Shown here piece by piece: positions 35,949 to 45,297 of a stretch of 64,000 nt of DNA. The stretch's first letter is position 1, and each line of letters opens with the position of its first letter. The DNA is taken from positions 1 to 64,000 of the forward strand of contig JBEBUW010000009.1 in NCBI GenBank assembly GCA_040393065.1, written 5' to 3'. The position numbers were made by a program, and so were the translations under genes. Origin of the DNA: JACCWM01 sp040393065 (lineage in GTDB: Bacteria; Myxococcota_A; Bradymonadia; Bradymonadales; Bradymonadaceae). Under the pieces are notes generated by a model. The model was not told where the DNA came from, did not search any database, and saw nothing but the letters and a program-made list of their open reading frames with translations.

Positions 35949-37607
35949 ATGAACCCCGTGCTTTCCGTTCAAAATATCGGAGCGTGTTTCGGTAAGAGCG
36001 CTATTTTTCATGCTATTAGTTTTGAGGTTTATCCGGGCAACGTGCTTGCTCTGGTGGGGCCGAGGGCATCCGGGAAATCGTCGTTGCTCCGCATGATTTG
36101 TGGGCTCAATATTCGGCAGCAGGGCGCAGTTTTTTGTGGCCAGATTTTTTATGAAGGCCGCCCGATGGCTGAAAACCGGATGCCTGTGATGGTGGTTCAA
36201 AAGGCTCATATGGTGCTCGGTACGGTGTATCAAAACCTTGCCAGCAAATATGCAGAGGAGCATGCCGAGGAGCCGCCAGATTTGCGTGCGGTGCTACAGA
36301 AGCATCTAGAATCGTTGGGGTTGAAAGCGTTGGCCGAGATGCTGGATTACGAAGTCCTGGATCTGAGTTCGTTGCAGCGAAAACAGCTCATGTTGGCCAA
36401 CGTGTTGTTGAGCAATCCGCCGTTGATCTGTCTGATCGATCCGGTGCGTGATCTGACGGACGAAGATGCGATGGAGTATTTGTCGTTGATCCGCTCGCTG
36501 AAAAGCCGCTGTTCCGTGTTGCTGACGCTGGAGAATCTGGAGCAAGTACGCTTTGTTGCCGACCGGGTGGGTTTGTTGGCGGGCGGGAAAATTCACGATC
36601 GTAGCACGGTGAAAGACTTCTTTGAGCGCTCTCAGTCGCCACTGGTTCAAGAGTTTCTACAGAAGGGAACCTGCTCGGTGGCGCCTTTGGATGTGACGCG
36701 TGAGGAGCTGGAAGCTGAACCGCGATTTACGCTGGCCGAAAAAGTCGAGGAAGTGGCGCTTGAGCGTGATGCGTGGCCGGAAATTTCGGAGCCGATAGAG
36801 GGAGCGCTGGGCGCTCAGGCGACGGAGCCCGGGTTGGTGACGCACATGGAGCCTTTCGAGGATTCCGGGATGAAGAGGACGGACGAATGGGTGCGGACAC
36901 CGACTTCGGTGGGGGGACGGCCGTTTCGTGCGGAGAACTATGAATTCACGCAGCTTGAATTGGATCAGCAGGCCGATGAGCGATTTATTGCCGTCATCGA
37001 TGAGCACTTTGCTCTGCATGGCGGTTCGCTGGAGGTCGAATCGGACGAGATGGATAGTTTTGTCGAGCTGAAAGATACCGCGTCGCTGGCCTATGGCATT
37101 GCAAGCCGGGGACCGCGCAGCTTTTACTGGCTTCGTCCAGGTGTCCTGGCAGGTACGCCCAAACCGGGTTTGTTTGTGAGGGCTGCGGAGGATTTACGAG
37201 CGCTGCAGCGCGTCGGGATCACTCATTTGATCACGCTGACGGATCAACGATTGGATGATGGCCTGTGTCGGAAGTACGGCATCAGCAATATTTATTATCC
37301 GATTGGGGAGTCCGAAGTGCCGACGATGGAGAGCGCGGCCCGCCTGTGTCGCAGCGTGGCTGATTTGATCGAGCAGGGCGCGGCGATTGCGTATCATTGC
37401 CATTCAGGAATGGGGCGAACTGGTATGATGCTGGTGGCTCAGCTTATCTGGGAGGGGACGGATGCGGCTGCGGCGTTGCAGATGGCCAGGGATGTTTATC
37501 GTCCCTGGGTTCAGTCGGCGGCTCAGGAGAAGTTTCTGGAAGACTTTCAGGCCTGGCTGGTGCAGCAGCGCCACGATGTAGCTTCGGGCAAAGGGAAACT
37601 GCCTTAA
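35949..37607 (+). CDS. Fusion: ABC-type ATPase domain with dual-specificity protein phosphatase
   Basis: Residues 1-245 follow an ABC-transporter ATPase: Walker A GPRASGKS at 37-44, a degenerate signature LSSLQRKQ at 139-146, and Walker B LICLID at 159-164. The Glu normally following the Walker B Asp is replaced (DPV), and the signature lacks its Gly, so ATP hydrolysis may be weak or absent. A linker of about 150 residues, acidic and poorly conserved, leads to a dual-specificity/Tyr phosphatase domain with the CX5R loop CHSGMGR (Cys484, Arg490). The ATG at 35949 has a better ribosome site than upstream starts. No permease gene is adjacent, so it is unlikely to be an ordinary transporter subunit. 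Confidence 0.82.
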   Translation: MNPVLSVQNIGACFGKSAIFHAISFEVYPGNVLALVGPRASGKSSLLRMICGLNIRQQGAVFCGQIFYEGRPMAENRMPVMVVQKAHMVLGTVYQNLASKYAEEHAEEPPDLRAVLQKHLESLGLKALAEMLDYEVLDLSSLQRKQLMLANVLLSNPPLICLIDPVRDLTDEDAMEYLSLIRSLKSRCSVLLTLENLEQVRFVADRVGLLAGGKIHDRSTVKDFFERSQSPLVQEFLQKGTCSVAPLDVTREELEAEPRFTLAEKVEEVALERDAWPEISEPIEGALGAQATEPGLVTHMEPFEDSGMKRTDEWVRTPTSVGGRPFRAENYEFTQLELDQQADERFIAVIDEHFALHGGSLEVESDEMDSFVELKDTASLAYGIASRGPRSFYWLRPGVLAGTPKPGLFVRAAEDLRALQRVGITHLITLTDQRLDDGLCRKYGISNIYYPIGESEVPTMESAARLCRSVADLIEQGAAIAYHCHSGMGRTGMMLVAQLIWEGTDAAAALQMARDVYRPWVQSAAQEKFLEDFQAWLVQQRHDVASGKGKLP

Positions 37608-37647
37608 ACGTGGTTTCTGTACGGCCGGCGGGGATGCGGTGTCTTGT

Positions 37648-37677
37648 ACAAATGCAGACAAATGCAGACAAATGCAG
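37648..37677 (+). repeat. Three perfect 10-bp direct repeats
   Basis: ACAAATGCAG occurs three times in a row between the fusion gene and the cyclase gene (convergent genes). A short slippage-type repeat; no function apparent. Confidence 0.85.
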
Positions 37678-37686
37678 AGGAAGGCG

Positions 37687-39318
37687 TCAGGTGTTGGGCA
37701 GCGTATGAAAGGTCGGGTGGACGGGGCGCTGTCTGAGGCCGATAACTCGGTAGAGTTCGACGTGCTCGACTTTTCCTTTGAGGCTGGTGGGGGATAGCTG
37801 CTCGGCTTCGATGATGTTTTGGACCTGGTGGAAGGTGTTTTGCCCGATGACGATTTCTCCGGGGCCGGCGGCGGAGCAGATACGGCTGGCGGTGTTTACG
37901 GTGTCGCCCATCACCGTGTAGTTCATGCTTTTGGTGGAGCCCATATAGCCGGCAATCAGTTCACCGGAGTTCAGGCCGATGCCGATCTGGAGGGTATCGT
38001 CAGGGGCACGGTGCCTGTTGAAAGCGTTGAGGGTGGCCTGCATCTCGATGGCGCAGCGCACGGCGCGCTCGGTGTCGTCGGGGTGACCGATGGGCGCGCC
38101 CCAGACGGCCATGATTTCGTCGCCGATGAACTTGTCCAGGGTGCCTTCGTATTTGAAAATGATGTCGACCATCAGTTCAAAATATTCGTTGAGCAGATCG
38201 ACCATGACCTGCGGCGTGGTGCGCTCGCTGAAGGAGGTAAAGTTTCGGATGTCGGCAAACATGACGGTGGCCTGGCGAGTTTCGCCGCCTTTTTTGAGTT
38301 CAAGCCGGCCGCTGACGACTTCTTCGACGAGCTGGGGAGAGAGCAGGCGGTGGAGTTTTTCGCGGGCGACGATTTCGCCTTCCATCTTTTTGAGCAGGCG
38401 CTGGTGTTCGATGAGTACGGCGGCCTGGCGAGCGAAGCCGCTCAGGATCTCGAGATCTTTTTCGGTGAAGGCGCCGCGTGCGATTTTGGAATCAAGGTGA
38501 ATGACGCCCAGAATCTGATCTTCGTGGAGCAGGGGAACGCTCATGGTGCTGCGGATCTGGCCCAGGATGATGGAGTGCGCGCCAGAAAAGCGTGAATCCA
38601 TCATGGCGTCGGAAGACAAAACGGCCTGTTTTTCCTCGAAGACTTCTTTGAGAATCGTGCGTGAAATCCGCACGTCGCTGGCCGTGGAATTCGGATCGCG
38701 GGAGCGCACGACCATGGGCACCAGGTGGTCGCTGTTTTCCAGGCGCAGCAAGATGACGCCGTGATCGGCCGGGAAGATCTCGAAGGCTTTTTCGAGGATT
38801 TTTTCGAGCAGCACATTCAGATCGGTTTCCACGCCGATGGACTGGCTGAGCTCGTGGGCGATGCGCAGTTTTTCGTAATCCTGGCGCAGGGTCACAACGT
38901 CGGAGATCAGCGCTTCGGGCTGAAAGCTGGCCTGCGGCTCGGGCGCCAGGCGGCTGCGGACGACCGAATCGAGGTGGTCGGCCAGGATGGTGACGCGTTG
39001 TTGCTGGGGTTCGGCGAAGGAAGTCGACGGGGTTGTGCGAAAATGCAGCAGGGTGGAGCCGATTTTGATGGCGTCGCCATCGTTGAGCTGGTGCGGCCCG
39101 GTGATGGTGATGCCATTGAGCGAGGTGCCATTGCGGCTGCCGCCGTCGACAATCCAGTAAATTCCCTGTAGGTCGCGTTTGATGACGGCATGCTCTTTGG
39201 AGACGACGCGATCCAGAATCTGGATATGCTGGTCAGGATGTCGTCCAAGAGTTGTAAGTGCGCCCAGTTCATGTTGTCGTTGGGTGCCCTTTGCATCGGT
39301 ATAGATCAGCCTGGCCAT
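37687..39318 (-). CDS. FHA-GAF-class III adenylate/guanylate cyclase
   Basis: The 543-residue protein has an N-terminal FHA domain (about 1-95, with LGRHPDQHIQI, SKEHAVI and NGTSLNG), a GAF domain (about 160-310) for small-ligand sensing or dimerisation, and a C-terminal class III nucleotide cyclase domain with the metal-binding Asp residues in FADIRNFT and FIGDEIMAVWG. Key catalytic residues look intact; cAMP or cGMP is the expected product. No membrane segment is seen. The FHA domain suggests control by a Ser/Thr kinase. The ATG at 39318 is preferred over one 24 bp upstream because it directly precedes the FHA fold. It is divergent from the NtrC-type gene. Confidence 0.92.
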   Translation of the reverse strand: MARLIYTDAKGTQRQHELGALTTLGRHPDQHIQILDRVVSKEHAVIKRDLQGIYWIVDGGSRNGTSLNGITITGPHQLNDGDAIKIGSTLLHFRTTPSTSFAEPQQQRVTILADHLDSVVRSRLAPEPQASFQPEALISDVVTLRQDYEKLRIAHELSQSIGVETDLNVLLEKILEKAFEIFPADHGVILLRLENSDHLVPMVVRSRDPNSTASDVRISRTILKEVFEEKQAVLSSDAMMDSRFSGAHSIILGQIRSTMSVPLLHEDQILGVIHLDSKIARGAFTEKDLEILSGFARQAAVLIEHQRLLKKMEGEIVAREKLHRLLSPQLVEEVVSGRLELKKGGETRQATVMFADIRNFTSFSERTTPQVMVDLLNEYFELMVDIIFKYEGTLDKFIGDEIMAVWGAPIGHPDDTERAVRCAIEMQATLNAFNRHRAPDDTLQIGIGLNSGELIAGYMGSTKSMNYTVMGDTVNTASRICSAAGPGEIVIGQNTFHQVQNIIEAEQLSPTSLKGKVEHVELYRVIGLRQRPVHPTFHTLPNT

Positions 39319-39466
39319 AACTACTCTCAAGGGTATTGACAAGCTGTTATGTTCTAACGGACTTTCTTGCGCCTTTCAATGTTCAATATAGGGGTTGCAA
39401 GCCTGGGAGAGGATCGAAATGATGCCGAAAGAAAGGCGCTTTTTACGTTAAGAAAAGTTGTGAATT

Positions 39467-40810
39467 ATGAGTGAATCCCTCAAGCCGCGTTTGCTTCTGG
39501 TGGACGATGAAACGGCGCATTTGCAGACGCTGGAGCGTCTTTTTGTGAAGGAAGGCTTTTTTGTCGCCACGGCCGAAGGCGGCCAGCAAGCACTGGATTT
39601 GTTGCGTGCGCAGCCGTTTCATCTGGTGATCACGGACCTGATGATGCCGGGAATCGACGGCATGGACCTGCTGAAATTTGTGCGGACTCTGCAGCCCGAA
39701 GCGGAGGTCATTTTGATGACGGCTTTTGGGACGGTGGAGCGCGCCGTGCACGGCATGAAGGAGGGGGCGTATGATTTTGTGTCCAAGCCGATCAAGCGTG
39801 CGACGATTCTGAAGGCTGCTCGCCAGGCGCTGGAGCGTCAGGCGTTGATGGCGGAAAACCGTGTGCTCAAGGCGCAGTTGGCGGACTTGCGCGATGAGCG
39901 CAATATCATCGGGCAGTCGGCGGCGCTGCGCGATGCGCTGGCGCTGGTGCGCCAGGTTGCGGCCAGCGATGCGACGGTGCTTCTGAGCGGCGAATCCGGT
40001 ACGGGGAAAGAGCTGTTTGCACAGATGATTTATCAGCAAAGCGAGCGGGCCAATCGTCCGTTCGTGGCGGTGAACTGCGCGGCGCTACCGGAGTCGATTC
40101 TGGAGAGCGAGCTCTTTGGGTATGAAAAGGGCGCGTTTACCGGAGCCAATCAACGGCGGATCGGACGCTTTGAGGCAGCGCATGGCGGGACGCTATTTCT
40201 GGATGAAATCGGCGAACTCTCGGCGCATGTGCAGGTCAAACTGTTGCGAGTTTTGCAGGAAGGCGAGTTTGAGCGGCTGGGGTCGAGCAAACCGGTGCGG
40301 GTCGATGTGCGGATCATCGCGGCGACCAACAAAGAGCTGGAGGAAGAGATGCGGCTGGGCAACTTCCGTGACGATCTGTATTACCGGCTCAACGTCGTGG
40401 AGATCAAAATTCCGCCGCTGCGCCATCGTCTGGAGGATGTGCCGCTGTTGGCCGAGCATTTCTTGAAGAAATTTCGGGTCAAAAACAGCCGGGATATTCA
40501 GGGTTTGAGTCGGGAAGCGCTCGAAGCGCTGTCGGCCTACCGGTGGCCGGGCAACGTGCGCGAGCTCGAGAACGTGGTGGAGCGCGCCGTGGTGCTGGAT
40601 AAAGACGGAGTCATTCACACCGACGATTTGCCGGAGCATATCGTGGAGCACCCGACCGAGACGCGCCATATTACGATTCCCATCGGGACGTCCTTGGAAG
40701 AAATCGAGCGCCGGGTGTTGCATGAGACGCTCAAGATGACCGGCGGCGATAAAAAGCTGGCCGCGAAATTGCTGGGCATTGCGACGCGGACGATTTACCG
40801 AAAAATCTAA
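39467..40810 (+). CDS. NtrC-type sigma-54 response regulator
   Basis: REC (1-120, phospho-acceptor Asp57), AAA+ sigma-54 activator (about 140-380, with GESGTGKE, ELFGYEKGAFTGA and GTLFLDEIGELS) and a C-terminal Fis-type HTH (GDKKLAAKLLGIATRTIYRK). All modules are complete in 447 residues. It activates sigma-54 promoters when phosphorylated. No histidine kinase gene is adjacent, so it is an orphan regulator in this window. It shares a 148-bp divergent region with the FHA-GAF-cyclase gene, a possible target. Confidence 0.95.
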   Translation: MSESLKPRLLLVDDETAHLQTLERLFVKEGFFVATAEGGQQALDLLRAQPFHLVITDLMMPGIDGMDLLKFVRTLQPEAEVILMTAFGTVERAVHGMKEGAYDFVSKPIKRATILKAARQALERQALMAENRVLKAQLADLRDERNIIGQSAALRDALALVRQVAASDATVLLSGESGTGKELFAQMIYQQSERANRPFVAVNCAALPESILESELFGYEKGAFTGANQRRIGRFEAAHGGTLFLDEIGELSAHVQVKLLRVLQEGEFERLGSSKPVRVDVRIIAATNKELEEEMRLGNFRDDLYYRLNVVEIKIPPLRHRLEDVPLLAEHFLKKFRVKNSRDIQGLSREALEALSAYRWPGNVRELENVVERAVVLDKDGVIHTDDLPEHIVEHPTETRHITIPIGTSLEEIERRVLHETLKMTGGDKKLAAKLLGIATRTIYRKI

Positions 40811-40876
40811 AGGGCGCAAGCGTTCGCCTCGTGTTCTGGCAATCTGGAGGCTCGCCGCACGAACAAATGTCTTCTA

Positions 40877-41060
40877 TTTGCCGCCGGAAGGGAGCTTGAT
40901 CCGACAGAGCGCTTCATGGAGTCGCCAGAAGGGATCTTGATTTCCAAGCTCGCTTCCAATTGCCGCCAGAAGGGATCTTGATTTCCCAGCTCGCCTCAAA
41001 TTGCCGCCAGAAGGGATCTTGATTTCCAAGCTCGTTTCCAATTGCCGCCAGAAGTCATGG
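40877..41060. repeat. 41-bp tandem repeat array, five copies
   Basis: The element CGCCAGAAGG recurs at 40882, 40923, 40964, 41005 and 41046, exactly 41 bp apart. The middle three copies are nearly identical (AGAAGGGATCTTGATTTCC core); the outer two are diverged. The array lies between the NtrC-type gene and the lipoprotein gene at 41193. The period is not a multiple of 3, so an open minus-strand frame across it is unlikely to be a gene. The remaining gap (41061-41192) shows nothing clear. Confidence 0.9.
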
Positions 41061-41192
41061 GTTCGGGCCAACGGCCTCCAAACGCAAACTTTGCGCGATC
41101 TTCATTTCAAAGTTCGCAAGAATCTCACTATTCAGCCGGTGCCTCGCTGCGCGTGATGTGCAGGAGCGGGGATCTGGCAAGCGTGCGAGGGA

Positions 41193-41723
41193 TTACTCGA
41201 CAGTAATGACCAGCGAGGCTGCGTAGCCGGTGGGCTGGTTGGCTTCGAGGATGTGGATGAAGTAGTTGCCGGCGGCGAGGTCGGCGGCGGTGGAGCAGTC
41301 GGCGGCCTGGTCGCAACTCGCGTAGTGGATTTGCCGCGTCTCGGCAGGCACTCCGGTGGCGTACCATTCCGCCGTTTCCAACTCGCCAGATGCCGTTTCT
41401 TCACGTTCCACAACGAGATCCCAGCCGTCTTGCACGGCGGGTGCGGCGCCTTCGGGAAGTGTCCAGCAAATCAGCGGACGGGAATTGGCCTCGATGGGGG
41501 TCGGCCAGGTTTTGGCAAGGATGAGGCCGTCGGAGAGTTCGAGGGTGACGGTGCATTCGGTGGGCAGCTCGTCGCCGGTGTCGATGTCGTCGACATCGTC
41601 GAACGTGGTGGCGTCATGACCGGTGTCGGATTCCGGGTTGGAAGAATCATCACAGGCTGCGGTCCAGCCGGCGAACAGAAAAACGATGAGAATGAGGAGG
41701 GGGCGTTTGGATAGGTGTGTCAT
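41193..41723 (-). CDS. Predicted lipoprotein, function unknown
   Basis: The 176-residue protein has a signal peptide with lipobox WTAAC, then an acidic Asp/Ser/Thr-rich linker (about 25-55) and a compact C-terminal part rich in Trp and with four Cys (CTVTLELSDG, PLICWTLPEG, ASCDQAADCS). The start at ATG 41723 puts the leader at the N-terminus; an earlier in-frame start exists at 41753. It resembles the many small envelope lipoproteins of this genome region and matches no family I can name. It is alone on its strand. Confidence 0.65.
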   Translation of the reverse strand: MTHLSKRPLLILIVFLFAGWTAACDDSSNPESDTGHDATTFDDVDDIDTGDELPTECTVTLELSDGLILAKTWPTPIEANSRPLICWTLPEGAAPAVQDGWDLVVEREETASGELETAEWYATGVPAETRQIHYASCDQAADCSTAADLAAGNYFIHILEANQPTGYAASLVITVE

Positions 41724-41904
41724 GGTTTGCGTTCTGAAAAAGGTTGGTGACATGTTGGGGACAAGCGATGTTGCCGCAGCATGGTAGGTTATTTCAGGCG
41801 GTAGGTCTTGCGAAGTTTTCTTCTAAAGAAAGTTTCATCGAACGAGAGTTTGCTGACATGGAAAGCGATGCGCTGGTAGGCCGCATTCATCTCAAAGGAT
41901 AATC

Positions 41905-43050
41905 ATGAAAGAAATGGAACCAATTTATCTGGATTACAATGCGACTACGCCCATTCTGCCGGAAGTCGTCGATGCGATGTTGCCGTATTTGCGGGAGCAT
42001 TTTGGCAATCCGTCGAGTGGCCATGCGTTGGGCAGGCGCGCGCATCGTGCGGTCGAGGAGGCCAGGGCGCAGGTTGCGGCGTTGATTGGCGGCGAGCCGG
42101 ATGAAGTTGTTTTTACATCCGGTGGCACGGAGGCGAACAACCTGGCGATTCGGGGAGTGATGGAGGCGGCCGGGTATCGGGGGCGTGTGGTGACTTCGGT
42201 GGTTGAGCATCCTGCGACTGAAAAGCCGTGTGCCTGGCTTGCGCGGGCGCATCAGGTTCCGGTGCAAAGGCTGAGCGTTGATGCCAGCGGCCGCGCCGCC
42301 ATGCGTAGTGCGGAGCAGGCCATTACGGCCGAGACGACGCTGGTGAGTGTGATGCATGCGAACAATGAAACGGGCGTTTTGCAGCCGATTGCGGAGCTGG
42401 CCCGCATGGCCCGCGCAGCCGGAGCGCTCATTCACACCGATGCGGCGCAGTCTGTGGGTAAGGTGGCTGTGGACGTGAACGAGCTTGATGTCGATTTACT
42501 CTCGATTGCAGGCCACAAGTTTTATGCGCCGAAGGGCGTGGGCGCGCTGTATATCCGTCGCGGAACACAGGTTGCACCGTTTGCGCTGGGGGCCGGGCAT
42601 GAGCGAGGGCTTCGGCCGGGAACTGAAAACGTGGCCTCAATTGTGGGGCTTGGCGTGGCGGCGCAGATCGCAAAGCGCGACCTGGATGGGGTCAGCCAGC
42701 AGATGCGGCGCCTGCGCGATTTGTTGTGGACGCGGCTATTCGATGTGATTCCGGGGATTGCGCTCAACGGTCACCCGGAGCTGCGGCTTCCCAATACGCT
42801 CAATGTGCGGTTTCCCGGCATGTCGGGCGACAAGGTGCTGGCCGGTGCGCCCCAGGTTGCTGCGTCTACCGGCTCGGCGTGCGATGCGGGCCAGACATCC
42901 GCTTCGGCGGTGATTCTGGCCATGGGTGTGCCCGCCGAGGAAGCGCTGGGTTCGGTGCGATTGAGTCTCGGGCGCAATACGTCTGAGGACGACGTCGAGC
43001 GCGTCGCGCAGGTGCTTGTCAAAGCATGGCGAGGGGGCTGGGAAGGTTAG
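41905..43050 (+). CDS. Cysteine desulfurase (NifS/IscS family)
   Basis: A PLP-dependent enzyme that takes sulfur from cysteine to form a persulfide for Fe-S clusters, thiolated tRNA or other cofactors. The 381-residue protein shows SGGTEANNLAI at 72-82, the PLP Lys205 in SIAGHKFYAPKGVGAL, and the catalytic Cys326 in STGSACDAGQTSAS on the mobile loop. The loop is of the group I (IscS/NifS) length. There are no iscU, iscA or suf genes next to it, so its sulfur acceptor cannot be told. The ribosome site AAAGGAT precedes the ATG. The pentose-phosphate operon starts 165 bp downstream. Confidence 0.9.
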   Translation: MKEMEPIYLDYNATTPILPEVVDAMLPYLREHFGNPSSGHALGRRAHRAVEEARAQVAALIGGEPDEVVFTSGGTEANNLAIRGVMEAAGYRGRVVTSVVEHPATEKPCAWLARAHQVPVQRLSVDASGRAAMRSAEQAITAETTLVSVMHANNETGVLQPIAELARMARAAGALIHTDAAQSVGKVAVDVNELDVDLLSIAGHKFYAPKGVGALYIRRGTQVAPFALGAGHERGLRPGTENVASIVGLGVAAQIAKRDLDGVSQQMRRLRDLLWTRLFDVIPGIALNGHPELRLPNTLNVRFPGMSGDKVLAGAPQVAASTGSACDAGQTSASAVILAMGVPAEEALGSVRLSLGRNTSEDDVERVAQVLVKAWRGGWEG

Positions 43051-43215
43051 CCGGAGTCGTCCGCCCTCCGGGGGGAAGCGCAAAAAGTTCTCGGTTCGAC
43101 GGATGCAAGCTTGTGATTACTGGTTAGGGTTACGGACGTTCAGTGCCTTGTCACTGATGCGTTGTCTCTTCCCACCATCGCGCAGCCTACCTGTCCCCAC
43201 ACCGAAACCGAGAAC

Positions 43216-45297
43216 ATGGCCTCTATAATGCAACACAACTGGACCGAGCCCATCGACGAGCGGGCAATTAACGCCATACGCTTTCTAGCCGTCGATATGG
43301 TGCAGAAGGCGGAATCCGGCCATCCGGGCATGCCGATGGGGGCGGCGCCGATGGCTTACGCCCTGTGGGAGCACTTCTTGCGCTTCAATCCGGCGGACCC
43401 GGCCTGGCCGAACCGCGACCGTTTTGTGCTGTCGGCCGGCCACGGTTGCGCCCTGCAATACAGTCTGTTGCACCTGTGCGGGTTTGACCTGCAGATGGAC
43501 GACCTCAAACATTTTCGTCAGTGGAACAGCCGTGCGCCTGGCCACCCCGAATACGGTCATACTCCGGGCATTGAAATCACGACCGGCCCGCTGGGTCAGG
43601 GGCTTGGGAACGCGGTCGGGATGGCGATTGCTGAGCGTGCACTGGCCGCACAATTCAACGGGCCTAACGATAAAATCATCGACCACTATACCTACGTCAT
43701 CGCCAGCGACGGCGACTTGATGGAAGGCGTTTCCTCCGAGGTCGGCTCGCTGGCCGGGCACCTGGGATTGGGGAAACTCATCGTGTTGTACGACAACAAT
43801 CATATCTCGATTGAGGGCAGCACGAAGATTACCTTCACCGAAGATCGTGCTGCCCGCTTTGCTGCATTTGGCTGGCATACCCAGCGCGTCGAAGACGGCA
43901 ATGACGTGGACGCCATCTGCCGCGCCATTGAGGCCGCGCGCCAGGAGCAAGACCGTCCATCGCTTATCGAAGTCCATACGCTCATCGGTTACGGAAGCCC
44001 CCACAAGCAGGATACCGCCGCCGCGCACGGCTCCCCGCTTGGCGCTGAGGAGGTCAAGCTGACCAAGCAAAACCTTGGCTGGCCCGAGGATAAAACCTTT
44101 TACGTGCCCGACGACGTCCGCGACCATTTTCGTACGGCCATCGACCGCGGCGCGCGTTTGCAGCAAGAATGGCAGCGCGGGTTTGACGCCTGGGCCAAAA
44201 AGTTTCCGAAGAGGGCTGAGGAATTCCAGCGTCGATTGGCCGGAAAATTGCCCGACGGCTGGCGCAAGCATTTGCCCGCCTTCATGCCCGAAGACGGCCC
44301 CATCGCCACGCGCAAGGCCGGCGGACTCGCACAGAACGCCATCGCGCCCGATTTTCCAGAGTTGATGGGCGGCGCGGCCGATCTTTCCCCGAGCACCGAC
44401 ACAGTCATGGGCGAGGCCGGCGAATTTCAGGCCGACAATCCCGCCGGGCGCAACATGCACTTTGGGGTGCGCGAGCATGGCATGGGCACCATCCTCAGCG
44501 GAATGGCAGTCCACGGCGGGCTGCGTCCCTACGGGGCGACGTTTCTGGTTTTCAGCGATTATATGCGGCCGCCCATGCGCCTTGCTGCCATGAACGGACT
44601 GCCGGTTATTTATATTTTTACCCACGACAGCATCGGGATGGGCGAGGATGGGCCGACGCATCAGCCGGTCGAGCAGTTGTTGGGGCTGCGCTCGGTGCCC
44701 GGCTTGACCGTGATTCGGCCTGCCGACGCGAACGAAACCGCCCAGGCCTGGGCGATGATTATGGAGCACACCCACGGGCCAGTTGCGCTCGCGTTGACTC
44801 GCCAGAAACTCCCGGTTTTTGAGGCCGACTTGCACGAGCGAATCCGAGAGGGCGTGCCGCGCGGTGCCTATATACTGGTGGACCCGACCGATGACGAAAA
44901 AAGGGATGGCGAAACGAGCGCCCGGCCGGACATCGTCCTGCTTGCCACCGGTTCGGAGGTTCACCTGGCCATGCAGGCGCGAGACGAGCTGAAGGCGCGG
45001 GGCATCCGGGCACGTGTGGTCAGCGCGCCGTGCATTTCTGTTTTTGCCGAGCAGCCCAAAGACTATCGCGACCAGGTCTTGCCTGCCGAGATTCCGATCC
45101 TTTCGGTGGAAGCCGGACGAAGCCTGGGCTGGCAGCCTTATTGGCCCGAGCATCCGGTGACACGAACCGTGGCGTTAGACCACTTCGGTGCTTCGGCGCC
45201 GGGCAAAGTGGTCATGAGTCACTATGGATTTACCCCCGACCACGTCCTTGAGCAGGCCGAAGCGTGCTTGCGCGAAGCGCAGCGAAAGGAGAGGTGA
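43216..45297 (+). CDS. tkt: Transketolase
   Basis: A thiamine-diphosphate enzyme moving two-carbon units between sugar phosphates in the non-oxidative pentose phosphate pathway. The 693-residue length is normal. Seen: VDMVQKAESGHPGMPMGAAP, the ThDP motif GDGDLMEG-like (DGDLMEGVSSEVGSLAGHL) with YDNN, GPTHQPVEQL and a C-terminal domain. The frame is open from 43162 with a TTG, but the ATG at 43216 gives the usual N-terminus. It is the first gene of a six-gene operon; its stop codon overlaps the start of rpiB by one base. Confidence 0.95.
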   Translation: MASIMQHNWTEPIDERAINAIRFLAVDMVQKAESGHPGMPMGAAPMAYALWEHFLRFNPADPAWPNRDRFVLSAGHGCALQYSLLHLCGFDLQMDDLKHFRQWNSRAPGHPEYGHTPGIEITTGPLGQGLGNAVGMAIAERALAAQFNGPNDKIIDHYTYVIASDGDLMEGVSSEVGSLAGHLGLGKLIVLYDNNHISIEGSTKITFTEDRAARFAAFGWHTQRVEDGNDVDAICRAIEAARQEQDRPSLIEVHTLIGYGSPHKQDTAAAHGSPLGAEEVKLTKQNLGWPEDKTFYVPDDVRDHFRTAIDRGARLQQEWQRGFDAWAKKFPKRAEEFQRRLAGKLPDGWRKHLPAFMPEDGPIATRKAGGLAQNAIAPDFPELMGGAADLSPSTDTVMGEAGEFQADNPAGRNMHFGVREHGMGTILSGMAVHGGLRPYGATFLVFSDYMRPPMRLAAMNGLPVIYIFTHDSIGMGEDGPTHQPVEQLLGLRSVPGLTVIRPADANETAQAWAMIMEHTHGPVALALTRQKLPVFEADLHERIREGVPRGAYILVDPTDDEKRDGETSARPDIVLLATGSEVHLAMQARDELKARGIRARVVSAPCISVFAEQPKDYRDQVLPAEIPILSVEAGRSLGWQPYWPEHPVTRTVALDHFGASAPGKVVMSHYGFTPDHVLEQAEACLREAQRKER

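Noticed and set aside
40874..41071. A 65-codon minus-strand frame over the 41-bp array
   Set aside because: The repeat period is not a multiple of 3 and the translation is only the repeat read in shifting frames.
43285..45153. A 622-codon open frame antisense to tkt
   Set aside because: High-GC codon use keeps the antisense frame open; its translation has no recognisable domain, while the sense strand is a complete transketolase.
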